Positions 45,401 through 48,781 of a stretch of 64,000 nt of DNA are shown here, one piece after another. Under the pieces are notes generated by a model that was not told the DNA's origin, did not search any database, and saw only the letters and a list, made by a program, of their open reading frames with translations. Position 1 is the first letter of the stretch; every line of letters begins with the position of its first letter. This DNA is from Siphonodentalium dalli (Eukaryota; Mollusca; Scaphopoda; Gadilida; Siphonodentaliidae): contig CP136065.1 in the NCBI GenBank assembly GCA_032622095.1, positions 242,153,530 to 242,217,529 on the forward strand, in the 5' to 3' direction. Made by a program: the position numbers and the translations under genes.

Positions 45401-47718
45401 CCCACAATTCATCTCAGCCCTATGGTTCATTTATCAACAGGCATGACATAAAAATCCTCAAATATAGAAATTGAATTATGGGTAGTTGCTTTTCTTACTG
45501 AAAATTATCATTAAATTTCACATATAAAGAATAATTAAGTCTCCTCTCATGATCTTGAGATATGATATCATGGATATATGAACTGCCCTTTTGAAAAAAA
45601 TATATTTTACAGAAGTTCTTGGTACCTGAAAACTGAAATTATAAATATTTGTCAAGCCATACAAATAAAGTAAATGAGGTTATAATATCGAATGGGTCGA
45701 TGGTTCTTAAGTCACAATAATCGCGTGTACCAAATTTCACAAAGACATTCGTCACAGATTTTGAGAAAATCCATTTTGAAATAGCAGGACATTTTGGCAA
45801 AACGTGCGTCTGACCCTTAAAACAAACATACCCGACTGACGTGCTGTAGGTCTGTACTAGGCCGACGGAGAACGTAATGCGCTGTTCTGATTGTTTTTCC
45901 CAGTTCCGAAAGGTGTAGACAACAGCGAGATCGCAATGATTGTTGGAATCGCCGTAGGATCCCTCGCGGCTGTGCTATGTGCTGTGGTCATGCTGTGTGT
46001 GGTTCGAAGAAGACTGAGGAAAAGGTAGTTGAGTTTTATCTTTGATTGGAGGAAACACATTGGGAATGGTGTGCTCTCTTGGATTTTGTCGTGAGTGTGA
46101 ATGCCTCACGTGTTAGCTTCTGCACACAGATCCCCTGGTACGACAACATATCTCCCCTGGTACGTCAACACTACAATGAGTATATACCTTACTACAATGT
46201 GTGTATATATCGGACCCATACTGAACATAGACTCATTTTCGATCAAAATATTTCAATATCCCCTGTGCATAAGATAATGCCACATCCCCAGCCATTGAGA
46301 CCATATTCGCACCTTTAATTTGGTGTATCTACTGCATCGATCCATATAAGGTCACCAAAGGTATATATGAATATGTGCACACTTTCGAAACCGAACAAAC
46401 CCTTGATAAGATTCCCCATCAAATATAGTATAGCACTACTGCAGAATTCCACGTGTCACTATGATGCACCGTGTGTGGTCCCTCTCTGTGTGACCTCATC
46501 AGTATAACTTATGCAGTGCTGCTATGCTATATTTGATGGTAGTCTCTTCAAGGGTTTGTCCGGTTTCGAAAGGGTGCACATATCCATATAAATCTTTGGT
46601 GATCTTACACATATCCGTGCGGGAGATACACCAAATTAAATGTGCGAATATGGTCCCAAGAACTGGATATGCAGCGTTATCTTATACACAGGGAATATTG
46701 ATGAATTTTGATAGAAAGTGAGTCTATGCTCAATATAGGTATTGTATTAAGGAATATACTCATGGCAGTGTTGTCGCACCATGGGACCTGTGTTTTTGCA
46801 TGATTAATAACTTAGCGCATCGCCTGTTGATCTAACTCAATGACGTGTAATTTCGTTTGCAGATTTACAACAACCAAATACTGGAAAAGTGCGATTTCGG
46901 GATTCCGATAGTGCATTGTCGCCAGATACGAAACTAATTCGACTTGGAAATTTGGGCTTCCTTGGTCTATGGATAATTACAGTTAGGGTTGCCTGGTTAC
47001 CACCAAACGTGGTTTGTGGCTGAATTTGCTCAAAATACAAATTGTTATCGAGTTGAGACTTTTACCGATAATCCAGACTCTGGTCGCTAGAATTATGAGC
47101 CTCTATAGAGTTGGTAGTTGTGGTTTTTGTTCTTAGATTTGTTTTCTGGGAGTCCGTCTGAATTTGAATATTTTTATTTTCACCATACTTTGAGGCAAAA
47201 AGGAAATGAACTTCTCCATGAACAATTTTGTTTCTCGAAAATACTGTCTGAAGTGTAATTTAAGGGGTTTCCACACCTCAGCTATATCAGGAGGTGGAGA
47301 GGTTTAGACAGACCTACAAAGAAAACTACGGTCAAACTTCCGGCTTGTCTTATAAAAGCGGATTTTAGTCACATTTAAGTATGTTTATGGATTTTATGGA
47401 GGTTTTCGATCAAGTAATAAATAGAATCTTCAACTCGTCCCCATTTTGAGCGAAATTTACTAAAATCGTCCAGTAAATTAGGCCTGGACTTACTTTAAAT
47501 TTAGTGGACTTGTTCTGTAAATTTCGCTATAAACTGAGGACTCGTTGGAGATACTCTGTATATACGATTTAAGAGAACCGCCCCTGTTGGATTTTCCAAG
47601 GACACATTACTACCAATTATATTATAATTTTAGTTCAAATAAAGATCCGATCGGTGATAAGCGAACATCAGAGCCAATAGTAACGTATAGAGATACAGAA
47701 CAAGAATCGACACCATAG
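1469..47718 (+). CDS. mesh/SUSD2-like: Mesh/SUSD2-like membrane protein gene, 5'-partial, about 14 exons
   Basis: Spliced gene: 1469-1729, 13992-14146, 14395-14449, (14957-14967), 15077-15246, 17086-17364, 21476-21744, 24855-24989, 25987-26151, 29315-29451, 32871-32997, 37327-37575, 44046-44234, 45904-46024, 47634-47718. Phases agree at each join once the 11-nt microexon is included. Domain order is IPT/TIG, a linker resembling the region before AMOP in Mesh, AMOP over two exons, VWD over four (GDPH at the start, GLFGTYDDN near the end), a Cys-containing linker, one Sushi/CCP, a transmembrane helix and a short basic then acidic tail. Known family members are Drosophila Mesh, a smooth septate junction protein, and vertebrate SUSD2; a cell-surface or junction role is inferred from that. 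The start codon, signal peptide and any NIDO domain lie left of the window. The span is inflated by mobile-element insertions in introns. Confidence 0.88.
1738..2137. mobile_element. MITE with about 19-bp TIR and two large hairpins
   Basis: It starts GTTAACCCTTTACCCAACA and ends with the reverse complement. Inside are two nearly perfect palindromes of about 70 bp (about 1892-1962 and 2039-2109) built of TGCCAATGCATTCTCTTATA, a GCGAGTCGACC / GGTCGCCTCGC centre and the mirror image. The same hairpin recurs near 21809, 29567, 50728, 51040, 51790 and 52078. It lies only a few bases after the exon donor, inside the donor-derived repeat. Confidence 0.75.
2131..2657. mobile_element. GC-rich foldback element made of short palindromes
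   Basis: Outer inverted repeats GGGTTAACTATGGAATCC (2131) and its reverse complement (to 2657) extend about 40 bp each. The interior is built of GCGCTTTCGG, CGAAAGCGAC, AAAAAGTGCGCC and their complements in alternating orientation, giving nested hairpins. Composition is far more GC-rich than the surroundings. Its ORFs (Ala/Pro/Lys and Ser/Leu/Ala repeats on both strands) are translations of the repeat and not genes. Confidence 0.75.
2658..2796 (+). repeat. Donor-derived minisatellite, first two units
   Basis: Two units resemble the last about 40 nt of the IPT exon plus the first about 12 nt of its intron (GACGAAC...CACC...AAATTCACGATA then GTGAGTATGTTAAC). The second unit (near 2765) keeps AAGTGAGTATG exactly; the first has ATTGAG and no GT. 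The array is cut off from the exon by two MITEs and from the main block by the element at 2797. Confidence 0.75.
2797..3665. mobile_element. TIR element, about 105-bp terminal inverted repeats
   Basis: Left end AGTCCAAGTCTTCTCGTACT and right end AGTACGAGAAGACTTGGACT (3646-3665) are reverse complements, and the match runs about 105 bp, including the GATCGCCGCCATAGGCTTCT block. The 650-bp interior has no transposase-like ORF, so it is non-autonomous. It sits within the donor-derived array, so it inserted after the array formed. No clean target duplication was recognised. Confidence 0.8.
3666..4545 (+). repeat. Donor-derived minisatellite, main block (about 14 units)
   Basis: Units of about 59-70 bp read (A)ATGGACGAACGCACACC, ACGATAACTAAATTCACGAT, AGGTGAGTATGTTAACCC. 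They match the end of the IPT exon (about 1690-1729) and the start of its intron. Over both blocks, of 15 units that reach the junction, 8 keep GTGAG and 7 have lost the GT (ATTGAG, TTTAG, AAAGAG). A higher-order duplication pairs about 3958-4075 with 4133-4253. Minus-strand ORFs 3708-3989, 3976-4170 and 4157-4411 are repeat translations. Confidence 0.85.
4546..5460. repeat. Dispersed element with an expanded 3' minisatellite
   Basis: 4546-4725 resembles 31840-32030 (GGTCTAT..ATTTGGAGGGATGTT, a CAGA..CACAGA stretch, then AACAAACGACC). From about 4725 about 11 tandem units of about 67 bp follow: TTATCTGAACATTTCCTATG, GGATAACTACTCATCAATGA, TGCTTTAGTATAGAAAGGGT. Single units lie near 32035-32100 and 37710-37780. 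The unit is not obviously related to any exon of the gene. Confidence 0.75.
5445..5600. repeat. Dispersed repeat, half-copy of the 12.1-kb foldback
   Basis: TGAAGGGGTCA, TATTTTGGGTAC and GTCACTGACTGTG recur in the foldback near 12120-12420 in both orientations. No coding signal. Confidence 0.5.
5696..6199. mobile_element. MITE with TTAA ends, copy 1
   Basis: Bounded by TTAAAGGCACG and CGTACCTTTAA. The interior matches 16111-16484: AATATTCATATTTGTTC, GTAAACA, AAACGCTCTTTATTA, GCGGTTTTTGACGG, ATACCCACCGCCAA. TTAA ends with short TIRs are typical of non-autonomous piggyBac-like elements; that superfamily is an inference. The LINE target duplication starts at its last base. Confidence 0.7.
6492..10299 (-). 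pseudogene. LINE ORF2 (endonuclease-reverse transcriptase), three frameshifts
   Basis: About 1,270 codons in pieces. 10299-about 9925 is the APE-type endonuclease start (VAQNCRGL, LLVDTH, LCAIYGPN). 9977-about 8430 continues it (LIAGDWNV, RRYTWRG, ARLDYFLAS, SDHSPISL) and enters the reverse transcriptase (KSPGSDGYTVEFYKFFW, NWRPISLLNVDAKI, LTLLDFEKAFDSVEW). A short third frame covers about 8430-8300. 8300-6492 holds RQGDPLSPYLF, the catalytic QYADDLSLF and a C-terminal region with a CGFC..H..C knuckle. Breaks fall near 9920-9930 (T8 run), about 8430 (A/T run) and about 8295 (G5 run). The active-site residues are present in the pieces. Motif LDYFLAS fits the L1/Tx1 clade. Confidence 0.88.
10752..11606 (-). 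CDS. LINE ORF1 protein (coiled coil plus RRM-like)
   Basis: 284-residue intact ORF. Residues about 30-140 are heptad-rich and predicted coiled coil (VENEVKSLASKVEQIEQK, ISDLELAHTKLDLWGRK). About 145-225 resemble the L1 ORF1p RRM-like domain (NLLLRGIPG, PDVIVRFTSLQDRDFVLQ), followed by a C-terminal domain (LPPTLSRLRGQLLKTRAELP). In L1 elements this protein trimerises, binds the element RNA and acts as a nucleic-acid chaperone in the RNP. The ATG at 11606 is about 90 nt inside the element's 5' end. There is no CCHC knuckle, unlike some Tx1 ORF1 proteins. Confidence 0.85.
   Translation of the reverse strand: MGLETRSKNEKDAKEKADKVFTCKNFDDISKCFSQLQTTLTSKIGDVENEVKSLASKVEQIEQKTIDTSNCLKTLIDETIPGIKEDVAAQGDKLDELATGMSYTHEELTEKIDGCLLSEQSVSDLVKRISDLELAHTKLDLWGRKWNLLLRGIPGARTESTQVTAQKVIASFTSDLGISQNRTSDMYFAACHRLPTGEDDKPDVIVRFTSLQDRDFVLQCAKKLRNTNYSVSIDLPPTLSRLRGQLLKTRAELPAEEKKKTRLMYLRKEPFLKLAPKTAPNARK
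11713..13991. other. Rest of intron 1, with a foldback at about 12110-12420
   Basis: No gene seen. TTTTGGGTACCCAACTTG (about 12139) and the near reverse complement around AGCTGGGTACCCAAAAAC (about 12324) mark an inverted pair related to 5445-5600. The rest is AT-rich. ORFs 13460-13771, 13751-13999 and 13852-14118 show no domain; the last two are antisense or frame shadows around the next exon. Confidence 0.5.
13992..14146 (+). CDS. mesh/SUSD2-like: Exon: linker between IPT and AMOP, part 1
   Basis: Follows TTTTTCACAG and ends GATAAG|GTCTGA (a weak donor). Starts in phase 1, joining the IPT exon through an AAC codon, and ends in phase 0. It encodes SIVGFDLRATNDNQTG, ENIRLEWNPDNLS (two potential N-glycosylation sites) and LDLNLYGYREGDK. 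The LxWxP and LYGYRE motifs are recalled as typical of the corresponding Mesh/SUSD2 segment. Confidence 0.8.
14395..14449 (+). CDS. mesh/SUSD2-like: Exon: linker between IPT and AMOP, part 2
   Basis: 55 nt after ACGATTTCAG, ending CAAG|GTCTGT. Phase 0 in and phase 1 out. It encodes TELMVLLDEYLHASIGIQ; the other two frames have stops. Short, and supported mainly by splice sites and frame. Confidence 0.6.
14957..14967 (+). CDS. mesh/SUSD2-like: Candidate 11-nt microexon
   Basis: GGTACGAGTTG lies between TCATTCAG and GTAAAGTAG. It starts in phase 1, as the exon ending at 14449 requires, and ends in phase 0, as the exon at 15077 requires; joining those two exons directly breaks the frame. It would add GYEL. 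A near copy, GGATACGAGTTG, follows at 14990-15001 without a GT. An alternative longer exon from 14977 is open to a TGA at 15048 but offers no phase-correct donor. Confidence 0.4.
15077..15246 (+). CDS. mesh/SUSD2-like: Exon: linker before AMOP, part 3
   Basis: Follows ATATTTTAG and ends TA|GTAAGT, phase 0 in and phase 2 out. It encodes EVDWSFVRNLGSGIRNGDG, HYEFSPADYRC and DYEIGTFELIVQNKSQ. The G-xG-Y-F-P pattern is recalled as typical of the strand-rich segment before AMOP. The longer ORF in another frame (15093-15386) is a shadow. Confidence 0.8.
15247..17085. other. Intron; MITE only
   Basis: No gene seen apart from the TTAA MITE at 16111-16484. Short ORFs (15421-15693 minus, 16635-16826 plus) show no domain. 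Confidence 0.5.
16111..16484. mobile_element. MITE with TTAA ends, copy 2
   Basis: TTAAAGGCACTGGCGG at the left and CCGCCCGTATCTTTAA at the right give 16-bp imperfect TIRs inside a TTAA duplication. The interior matches 5696-6199. It is the cleaner copy and defines the element at about 374 bp. Confidence 0.8.
17086..17364 (+). CDS. mesh/SUSD2-like: Exon: AMOP domain, first half
   Basis: Follows TTTTTCAG; ends CTCG|GTGAGT. Phase 2 at both ends. It encodes SKLTPFGWFVNSYMTENYG, WPYDKCDAWY, NCPCTLDQALLDFGRFQPD, PSCNMFAG, CAYHKGAVHCVRTVVPR. The spacing of cysteines and the CPCTxxQA and ALLDxGRFxPD motifs identify an AMOP domain, an extracellular Cys-rich module found in MUC4, ISM, SUSD2 and Mesh. 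Confidence 0.92.
17365..20501. other. Intron with old dispersed repeats
   Basis: No gene. 17435-17470 is a fragment of the TGCATTGGCC hairpin family. 18128-18256 is a tandem duplication (CGGTTTTCGTTGCCCG..CTTTTCGCCTTAGAGGCC twice). 17580-17910 and 19220-19500 belong to the poly-G dispersed family, the second ending in a G run at about 19446 and TGCAG. 18430-18545 and 20098-20275 share palindromic GGATTC/GAATCC-rich sequence. CAGGGACGTGACGACAGGGG occurs at about 17387 and about 18818. Confidence 0.5.
20502..21475 (+). repeat. Acceptor-derived minisatellite, 21 decoy units
   Basis: Each unit is TTATTTCACCATGCAG, then GAATAGGGCCGGTAACC, then AGTGTTGTTATG. This is the last 16 nt of the intron plus the first about 28 nt of the AMOP exon at 21476. 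CCATGCA starts at 20511, 20556, 20601 and so on to 21468 (the real site). Spacings are 45 bp (15 times) or 47 bp (6 times); the 47-bp kind carries TAACTATAGTG. CAG is kept in 20 of 21 decoys, the second unit having CAT. ORFs here (such as 20562-20897) are in-frame readings of the unit, AGNQCCYVISPCRNR. Confidence 0.93.
21476..21744 (+). CDS. mesh/SUSD2-like: Exon: AMOP domain, second half
   Basis: Follows CACCATGCAG, the last of a ladder of near-identical acceptors, and ends AACAG|GTCAGT; phase 2 in, phase 1 out. It encodes DRAGNQCCYGADGLLRF, GSTPDKGHTWGARPYMKPG, HWLDDVITFYYCCLW, DCDKYMEVRATRDCSGY and PPKT. These are hallmark AMOP C-terminal motifs (QCCY, the FYYCCLW core, C..Y..R..DC..Y.PP). 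The first nine codons are repeated throughout the upstream array. Confidence 0.93.
21750..22110. mobile_element. Hairpin MITE, truncated copy
   Basis: Starts GACCCGCCATATCAAATCCA, has one hairpin (about 21809-21880), the core AGACGACACTCTTCTATATG and CCCTGCAGGGTAATGGATG, then breaks off after TAGGCCAATGCATT. The full copy is at 51727-52189. Confidence 0.7.
22194..22547. mobile_element. Foldback MITE with TTAA ends
   Basis: TTTAAAGGGGTACTCTACAC at the left and its reverse complement at the right; arms of about 170 bp pair almost throughout (GGCCATTTATGGGACCATCT, GAACGATGC..AACATGG). Ends inside TTAA at 22194 and 22544. A half copy lies at about 27530-27702. Confidence 0.85.
22548..24854. other. 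Intron; nothing coding recognised
   Basis: AT-rich. TGAACTGCATAATAAATG preceded by TTGTCTGCAGTA occurs at about 23607 and about 24140, a 35-bp direct repeat about 530 bp apart. ORFs (23106-23336, 23814-24212, 24693-24980) have no recognised domain; the last overlaps the next exon in another frame. Confidence 0.45.
24855..24989 (+). CDS. mesh/SUSD2-like: Exon: VWD domain, part 1
   Basis: Follows CTGATTCAG; ends GAGT|GTGAGT; phase 1 at both ends. It encodes AVAFGDPHIGTFDGITYNF, GKGDFVILRAK, FELQGKFVQLTSE. GDPHxxTFDG is the signature start of von Willebrand factor type D domains. Confidence 0.92.
25189..25201. repeat. Poly-C tract
   Basis: A run of C following ATGACAC. Other homopolymer G/C runs in the window are at about 257, 19446, 35786, 36669 and 43070. 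Confidence 0.8.
25525..25986 (+). repeat. Acceptor-derived minisatellite, 8 decoy units
   Basis: Units read CTAACCTTCAGTCGGCACAC, GACAATCGACAG, CCATAGTTACCGT, CACATTT. They match the intron end (AACCTTCAGTCGGTACGC, CAATCAACAG) and exon start (CCATAGTTGCCGTTGCC) of the VWD exon at 25987. The outer units are about 52 bp; the two nearest the exon are about 62 bp and carry more exon sequence (GTTAACTCACCTAACA, resembling TTAACTGATCCAACA). AG is kept at the junction position in 6 of 8 decoys. Confidence 0.88.
25987..26151 (+). CDS. mesh/SUSD2-like: Exon: VWD domain, part 2
   Basis: Follows CAATCAACAG and ends GATG|GTAAGA; phase 1 at both ends. It encodes IVAVALTDPTDSSSVLEFRI, ADRMKRSVDVLVDN and YVYFDKPGMAWQDFDG. 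The first codon is completed by the T at 24989 (TCC). Hydrophobic strands and the loop fit the middle of VWD. Confidence 0.88.
27170..27530. repeat. Hairpin repeat (AATGAGGTC family), two hairpins
   Basis: CCCAGAGGGTAAATTTAG..GATACCCCGCATAGCGGGCT (about 27183-27235), then a fuller hairpin at 27437-27521 where GAATGAGGTCCTCAGAG pairs with CTCTGAGGACCTCAT around TAGCCCGCTATACGGGA. Related hairpins are near 33826, 34124, 35609 and 36106. Confidence 0.75.
27530..27702. mobile_element. Half copy of the TTAA foldback MITE
   Basis: Matches the right arm of 22194-22547 (TGCACTAATCCATGG, CATTTGTTGCATATATTCTG, AATGGCCGGACTTAGTGTAC, CTTTAA). Confidence 0.7.
27842..28355 (-). pseudogene. CR1-like LINE 3' end, copy 1
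   Basis: Minus-strand C-terminal reverse transcriptase remnant. 28355-28310 reads like TAARIVLCRKRSDDIDEML, then LQELHWLPV, with breaks later. Its 3' end is an (AAT)n tract at 27842, typical of CR1-type tails. It is nearly identical to 49990-50452 and extends further 5'. Confidence 0.8.
29315..29451 (+). CDS. mesh/SUSD2-like: Exon: VWD domain, part 3
   Basis: Follows ATTTTACAG and ends TATATG|GTAAGT; phase 1 in, phase 0 out. It encodes FVVSYADSRRMHSNFTVMMN, SGIGLQVAETNGMLQVKCNV and PHEYM. The NSGIGLQV and LQVKCNVP strands match the late part of VWD. Its last 20-odd nt recur at about 31491 and 31551. Confidence 0.9.
29545..29880. mobile_element. Hairpin MITE, rearranged copy
   Basis: Same family as 51727-52189. 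It opens TACGTCTCTA, TTTTTTTACCCTGTGCC and a shortened hairpin at about 29567-29620. The reverse-orientation core follows (ATTACCCTGCAGGGAGCCCC), then the end CTTACGACTGGATTTGATAT. The second hairpin has lost its left arm. Confidence 0.75.
30690..31040. mobile_element. Palindromic repeat family, copy 1
   Basis: 30882-31037 is a hairpin: TCTACAACTCGTCCCCAGTT, TCCAGTAAATTA, a loop, TAATTTACTGGAC, and the mirror end. Flanking sequence (TAAATACGTCAAAGAGTCTT, GTTTTGGATCATGTAATAAA) is shared with 34808-35110 (inverted) and partly with 47340-47560. Confidence 0.7.
31455..31590 (+). repeat. Small donor-like array matching the third VWD exon's end
   Basis: Two full units and degenerate flanking ones of about 60 bp: TTTGTGTGGCTCGTTGATCG, CGATAATG, TAATGTTCCTCACGAAAATA, CGGTATGTTT. 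ATGTTCCTCACGAATA (31494) matches the exon end at 29431-29446 exactly and GTAATGTTCCTCACGAA (31551) matches over 17 nt. Both continue into GGTGTGTTT or GGTATGTTT where the exon has GGTAAGTTT. It lies 2 kb downstream in the same intron and the same orientation. Confidence 0.65.
31840..32110. repeat. Dispersed repeat, single-unit copy
   Basis: Matches 4546-4800 with one tail unit (TTATTATATGAATAATTCCA, GAACTACTCGTCAATGAG, AGAAAGGTTAATC) where the 4.7-kb copy has about eleven. Confidence 0.6.
32225..32350. repeat. Degenerate hairpin-family fragments
   Basis: GTGCCAATGCATTCTCTTAT at about 32231, then ACATTGGCCTAACAATAT, and GCAAATGCATGCTCTTATAT at about 32321. Decayed copies of the hairpin MITE. 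Confidence 0.6.
32871..32997 (+). CDS. mesh/SUSD2-like: Exon: VWD domain, part 4
   Basis: Follows TTTTGACAG, phase 0 in; ends CTGTCAT|GTATGT, phase 1 out, the split TGG codon finishing in the next exon. It encodes DDTDGLFGTYDDNKENEFTT, HVIPRNSNDTTVY and RSFGLS(W). GLFGTYDDNxxNEF matches the GLLGxxNGDxxDDF motif that closes VWD domains, and FGLSW is typical of the family just after. Confidence 0.88.
32998..33195 (+). repeat. Donor-derived tandem repeat, 3 extra copies
   Basis: The junction TTCGGACTGTCAT|GTATGTATCACTGCTATTTA and the following intron, ending CATATCG..TGTTCGG, repeats directly. Junction positions are 32997 (real), 33051, 33101 and about 33156; spacings are 54, 50 and 55 bp. Donor hexamers are GTATGT, GTATAT, GTTTGT and GTACGT, so every copy keeps GT. 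Confidence 0.88.
33346..33500. repeat. CT microsatellite
   Basis: About 150 bp of (CT)n with CCCT interruptions. ORFs through it are poly Ser-Leu translations. Confidence 0.98.
33800..34230. repeat. Hairpin repeat (AATGAGGTC family), copy 2
   Basis: Two hairpins: 33826-33915 (AATGAGGCCCCAGAGGGTGA pairing with TCACCCTCTGGGACCTCATT) and 34124-34210. Between them lies shared sequence with 27300-27430 (CCAAATTGGCAGACGACACA in the other orientation). Confidence 0.75.
34808..35110. mobile_element. Palindromic repeat family, copy 2 (inverted)
   Basis: A shortened hairpin (CCTCAGTTTATAGCGATATT..AGTCCAGTAAATTA to CTGGGGACGAGTTGTAGATT), then GTACTTGATCCAAAACCTCC and TGACGTATTTAATGGCGTAA, the reverse complement of 30690-30880. 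Confidence 0.65.
35231..35460. repeat. ATC/GAT trinucleotide tract
   Basis: Imperfect (ATC)n. The minus-strand ORF across it (35189-35650) is poly-Asp and poly-Met from the repeat; I do not treat it as a gene. Confidence 0.9.
35600..36200. repeat. Hairpin repeat (AATGAGGTC family), copy 3
   Basis: Hairpins at 35609-35695 and 36106-36195 bracket shared spacer sequence (GGCAGACGAGACATTGCATA, TCTGAGTCTAGGT), the same layout as 27170-27530 and 33800-34230. Confidence 0.75.
37327..37575 (+). CDS. mesh/SUSD2-like: Exon: post-VWD linker
   Basis: Follows GTTTCGCAG; ends CGCCA|GTAAGA; phase 1 at both ends. It encodes KVQAQDASNFRNFDPADES, PIFEPDSMTSQGS, AVCGENKQCAFDFYVTGDRK and WFSQAEAKLHA. The CGxxxxCxFDxxxTG motif is recalled from the same position in Mesh/SUSD2, between VWD and Sushi. 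Confidence 0.87.
37640..37790. repeat. Dispersed-repeat tail unit
   Basis: ATTATCTGAGCATTTTCCAT, GGGAGCTACTCGTCAATGAA, AGAATAGAAAAGGTTATAA matches one 67-bp unit of the array at 4725-5455. Confidence 0.6.
38050..38645 (-). pseudogene. Non-LTR reverse transcriptase C-terminal fragment (CR1/Jockey-like)
   Basis: Minus strand. From 38645: LVHLYKAMVRPVIEYCHNVW, LENIQRRVTRLIPWLRKYQY, LKYRRMRGDLIEVYKIL. After a frameshift near 38330 it continues VRKYFFSRRVISIWNNLPEE and MMTFKQLLDIHFSD to about 38160. These are the thumb and C-terminal motifs of CR1/Jockey-type polymerases. An AAATC-rich tail follows at about 38056-38095. It is 5'-truncated and inactive. Confidence 0.87.
38646..44045. other. Long intron; no gene recognised
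   Basis: AT-rich, with a TA tract at 42201-42227 and a G run at about 43070 followed by TGCAG. ORFs at 40219-40491 (minus), 40378-40671 (plus) and 43872-44189 (plus) show no known domain; the last is another frame of the Sushi exon. An undetected small exon between 37575 and 44046 is possible but not needed, since the phases match. Confidence 0.5.
42201..42227. repeat. TA microsatellite
   Basis: Uninterrupted (AT)n of 27 bp. Confidence 0.95.
44046..44234 (+). CDS. mesh/SUSD2-like: Exon: Sushi/CCP domain
   Basis: Follows TTTTCTTTCAG and ends GATG|GTAAGT; phase 1 at both ends. It encodes SCGLLSVPHSLKDNYNYSLG, STITITGCRDGYTL, RSYKCESLDGQPAW and DVVCD. The four cysteines (C1 SCG, C2 GCRDGY, C3 YKCE, C4 VVC) and the Trp between C3 and C4 define a complete CCP module, as in Mesh and SUSD2 just outside the membrane. 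Confidence 0.93.
44356..44495. repeat. 12-bp simple satellite
   Basis: About eleven units of GAATCGAATATC, some altered. No coding potential. Confidence 0.92.
44496..45903. other. Intron; nothing recognised
   Basis: AT-rich with no repeat structure that I can see and no domain in the short ORFs (44881-45099 and 45044-45268, minus). Confidence 0.5.
45904..46024 (+). CDS. mesh/SUSD2-like: Exon: transmembrane helix and juxtamembrane basic cluster
   Basis: Follows GTTTTTCCCAG, phase 1 in; ends AAAAG|GTAGTT, phase 2 out. It encodes PKGVDNSE, the helix AMIVGIAVGSLAAVLCAVVM with LCVV, then RRRLRKR. A single hydrophobic span followed by basic residues gives type I topology with the Sushi and VWD modules outside. 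Confidence 0.9.
46123..46795. mobile_element. Large foldback element, about 320-bp arms
   Basis: CACACAGATCCCCTGGTACG at the left pairs with CACCATGGGACCTGTGTT at the right. The pairing continues through GACCATATTCGCAC, AATTTGGTGTATCT, TTCGAAACCG and TCAAATATAG..TAGCA. The spacer (about 46450-46490) is short. No ORF. Confidence 0.85.
46863..46911 (+). CDS. mesh/SUSD2-like: Possible alternative terminal exon
   Basis: CGTTTGCAG precedes 46863. In the phase set by the transmembrane exon it would read FTTTKYWKSAISGFR and stop at 46909-46911. Another frame is open longer and looks tail-like (GKVRFRDSDSALSPDTKL) but needs phase 1. It may be an alternative tail or a decayed exon. Confidence 0.2.
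47340..47560. mobile_element. Palindromic repeat family, copy 3
   Basis: GATCAAGTAATAAATAGAAT, CAACTCGTCCCC, CGTCCAGTAAATTAGGCCTG and the mirrored AATTTCGCTATAAACTGAGG match 30690-31040. Confidence 0.65.
47634..47718 (+). CDS. mesh/SUSD2-like: Exon: cytoplasmic tail and stop
   Basis: Follows TATAATTTTAG with one base completing the codon from 46024 (phase 2). It encodes SNKDPIGDKRTSEPIVTYRD then TEQESTP and TAG at 47716-47718. It is short, polar and acidic after the basic stretch, with Ser, Thr and Tyr that could be phosphorylated. No PDZ-binding end is evident. Confidence 0.75.
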
Positions 47719-48781
47719 CCAGCCGTGAAGGAAACGAAAGCTTATGAAGTTTGATGATAGATAACTACATGCCGATGTCATATCATGGATGGCGATGTGC
47801 GCCGATCAGGCTGCCAAGAATCTCGAGTTTCAGCGTTCAAAATTCATTACGTACACCTTCTGTGTGAGAATTAGCCAGGTTCAGCAACACGTACGTGTGA
47901 CTTGTAACGTATGTTGCCATTGAAAATTAAAATTTTATTAGCCAAATGAAAAAAACTTTGGCCAAATTAAAAACAAATTGGCCAAATTAATTCCTCATTT
48001 TCTCGGCGCTTCACAATTATTGACTAAAATATTTGTTTTAAACTTTTCATGTAAAGCATTAATACAATATACGGCGGGATTTCACATCCAACGATATGCA
48101 AAATGCCCGGTGAAAATTTTTCATAGCGGAGACGATGGACTGATATGCGTTGGCTATGGTTGTTATTTGTATTTCCTTCATGTTTTTACTCTCCTTCAAC
48201 ATTTGATCAGATGCACTATGGGAGTTGTTACCTGAAACGAAATTCGCAAACATTAAACTAACATTCTATGTAATTATAATCACATAGATTCGCGAAACCA
48301 ATTGTAATAACTCTATATCGCTGACACCATGACGGTCGCTAACTATTGCTTATCATACTAAGGTGATAACTGTTGAATATCTATTGTATTCAAACCTTTC
48401 ATGATGTGAAGCCAGGTGGATATTAGACGGGATGCAGTTTATGACACATTACACCATTGAGTTAAGAACTGTTCGCCTGTACATCCAATTCACACGACTC
48501 ACGTGATCATTTGGTCTACACGTACATGGTCAACCCATTTACAAGTGTTGTGTCCAACGTAAACGAAACTTGTAGCGAACATGAACACTATAATCTTCTG
48601 ATAACGGAAAGAGTGACCAACGCGATGCAAACAGAGATTATACTGCATGAAGAGATCGCAATTTGATTTAATATTGAACGTATCGCTGGTAGCATTGTGG
48701 CCAATTGTTGTCGCCGTCCGATTATTATTTGGAAGTTTCCATAGACGTTGGCTGATATCTAAAATGTAAGTTTGGCGTCGT
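47719..48781. other. Downstream of the gene; 3' UTR probably starts here
   Basis: No strong poly-A signal can be assigned; ATTAAA-like sequence lies near 47925. The minus-strand ORF 48499-48789 (96 residues) borders the next repeat array and matches nothing I know. Confidence 0.4.
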
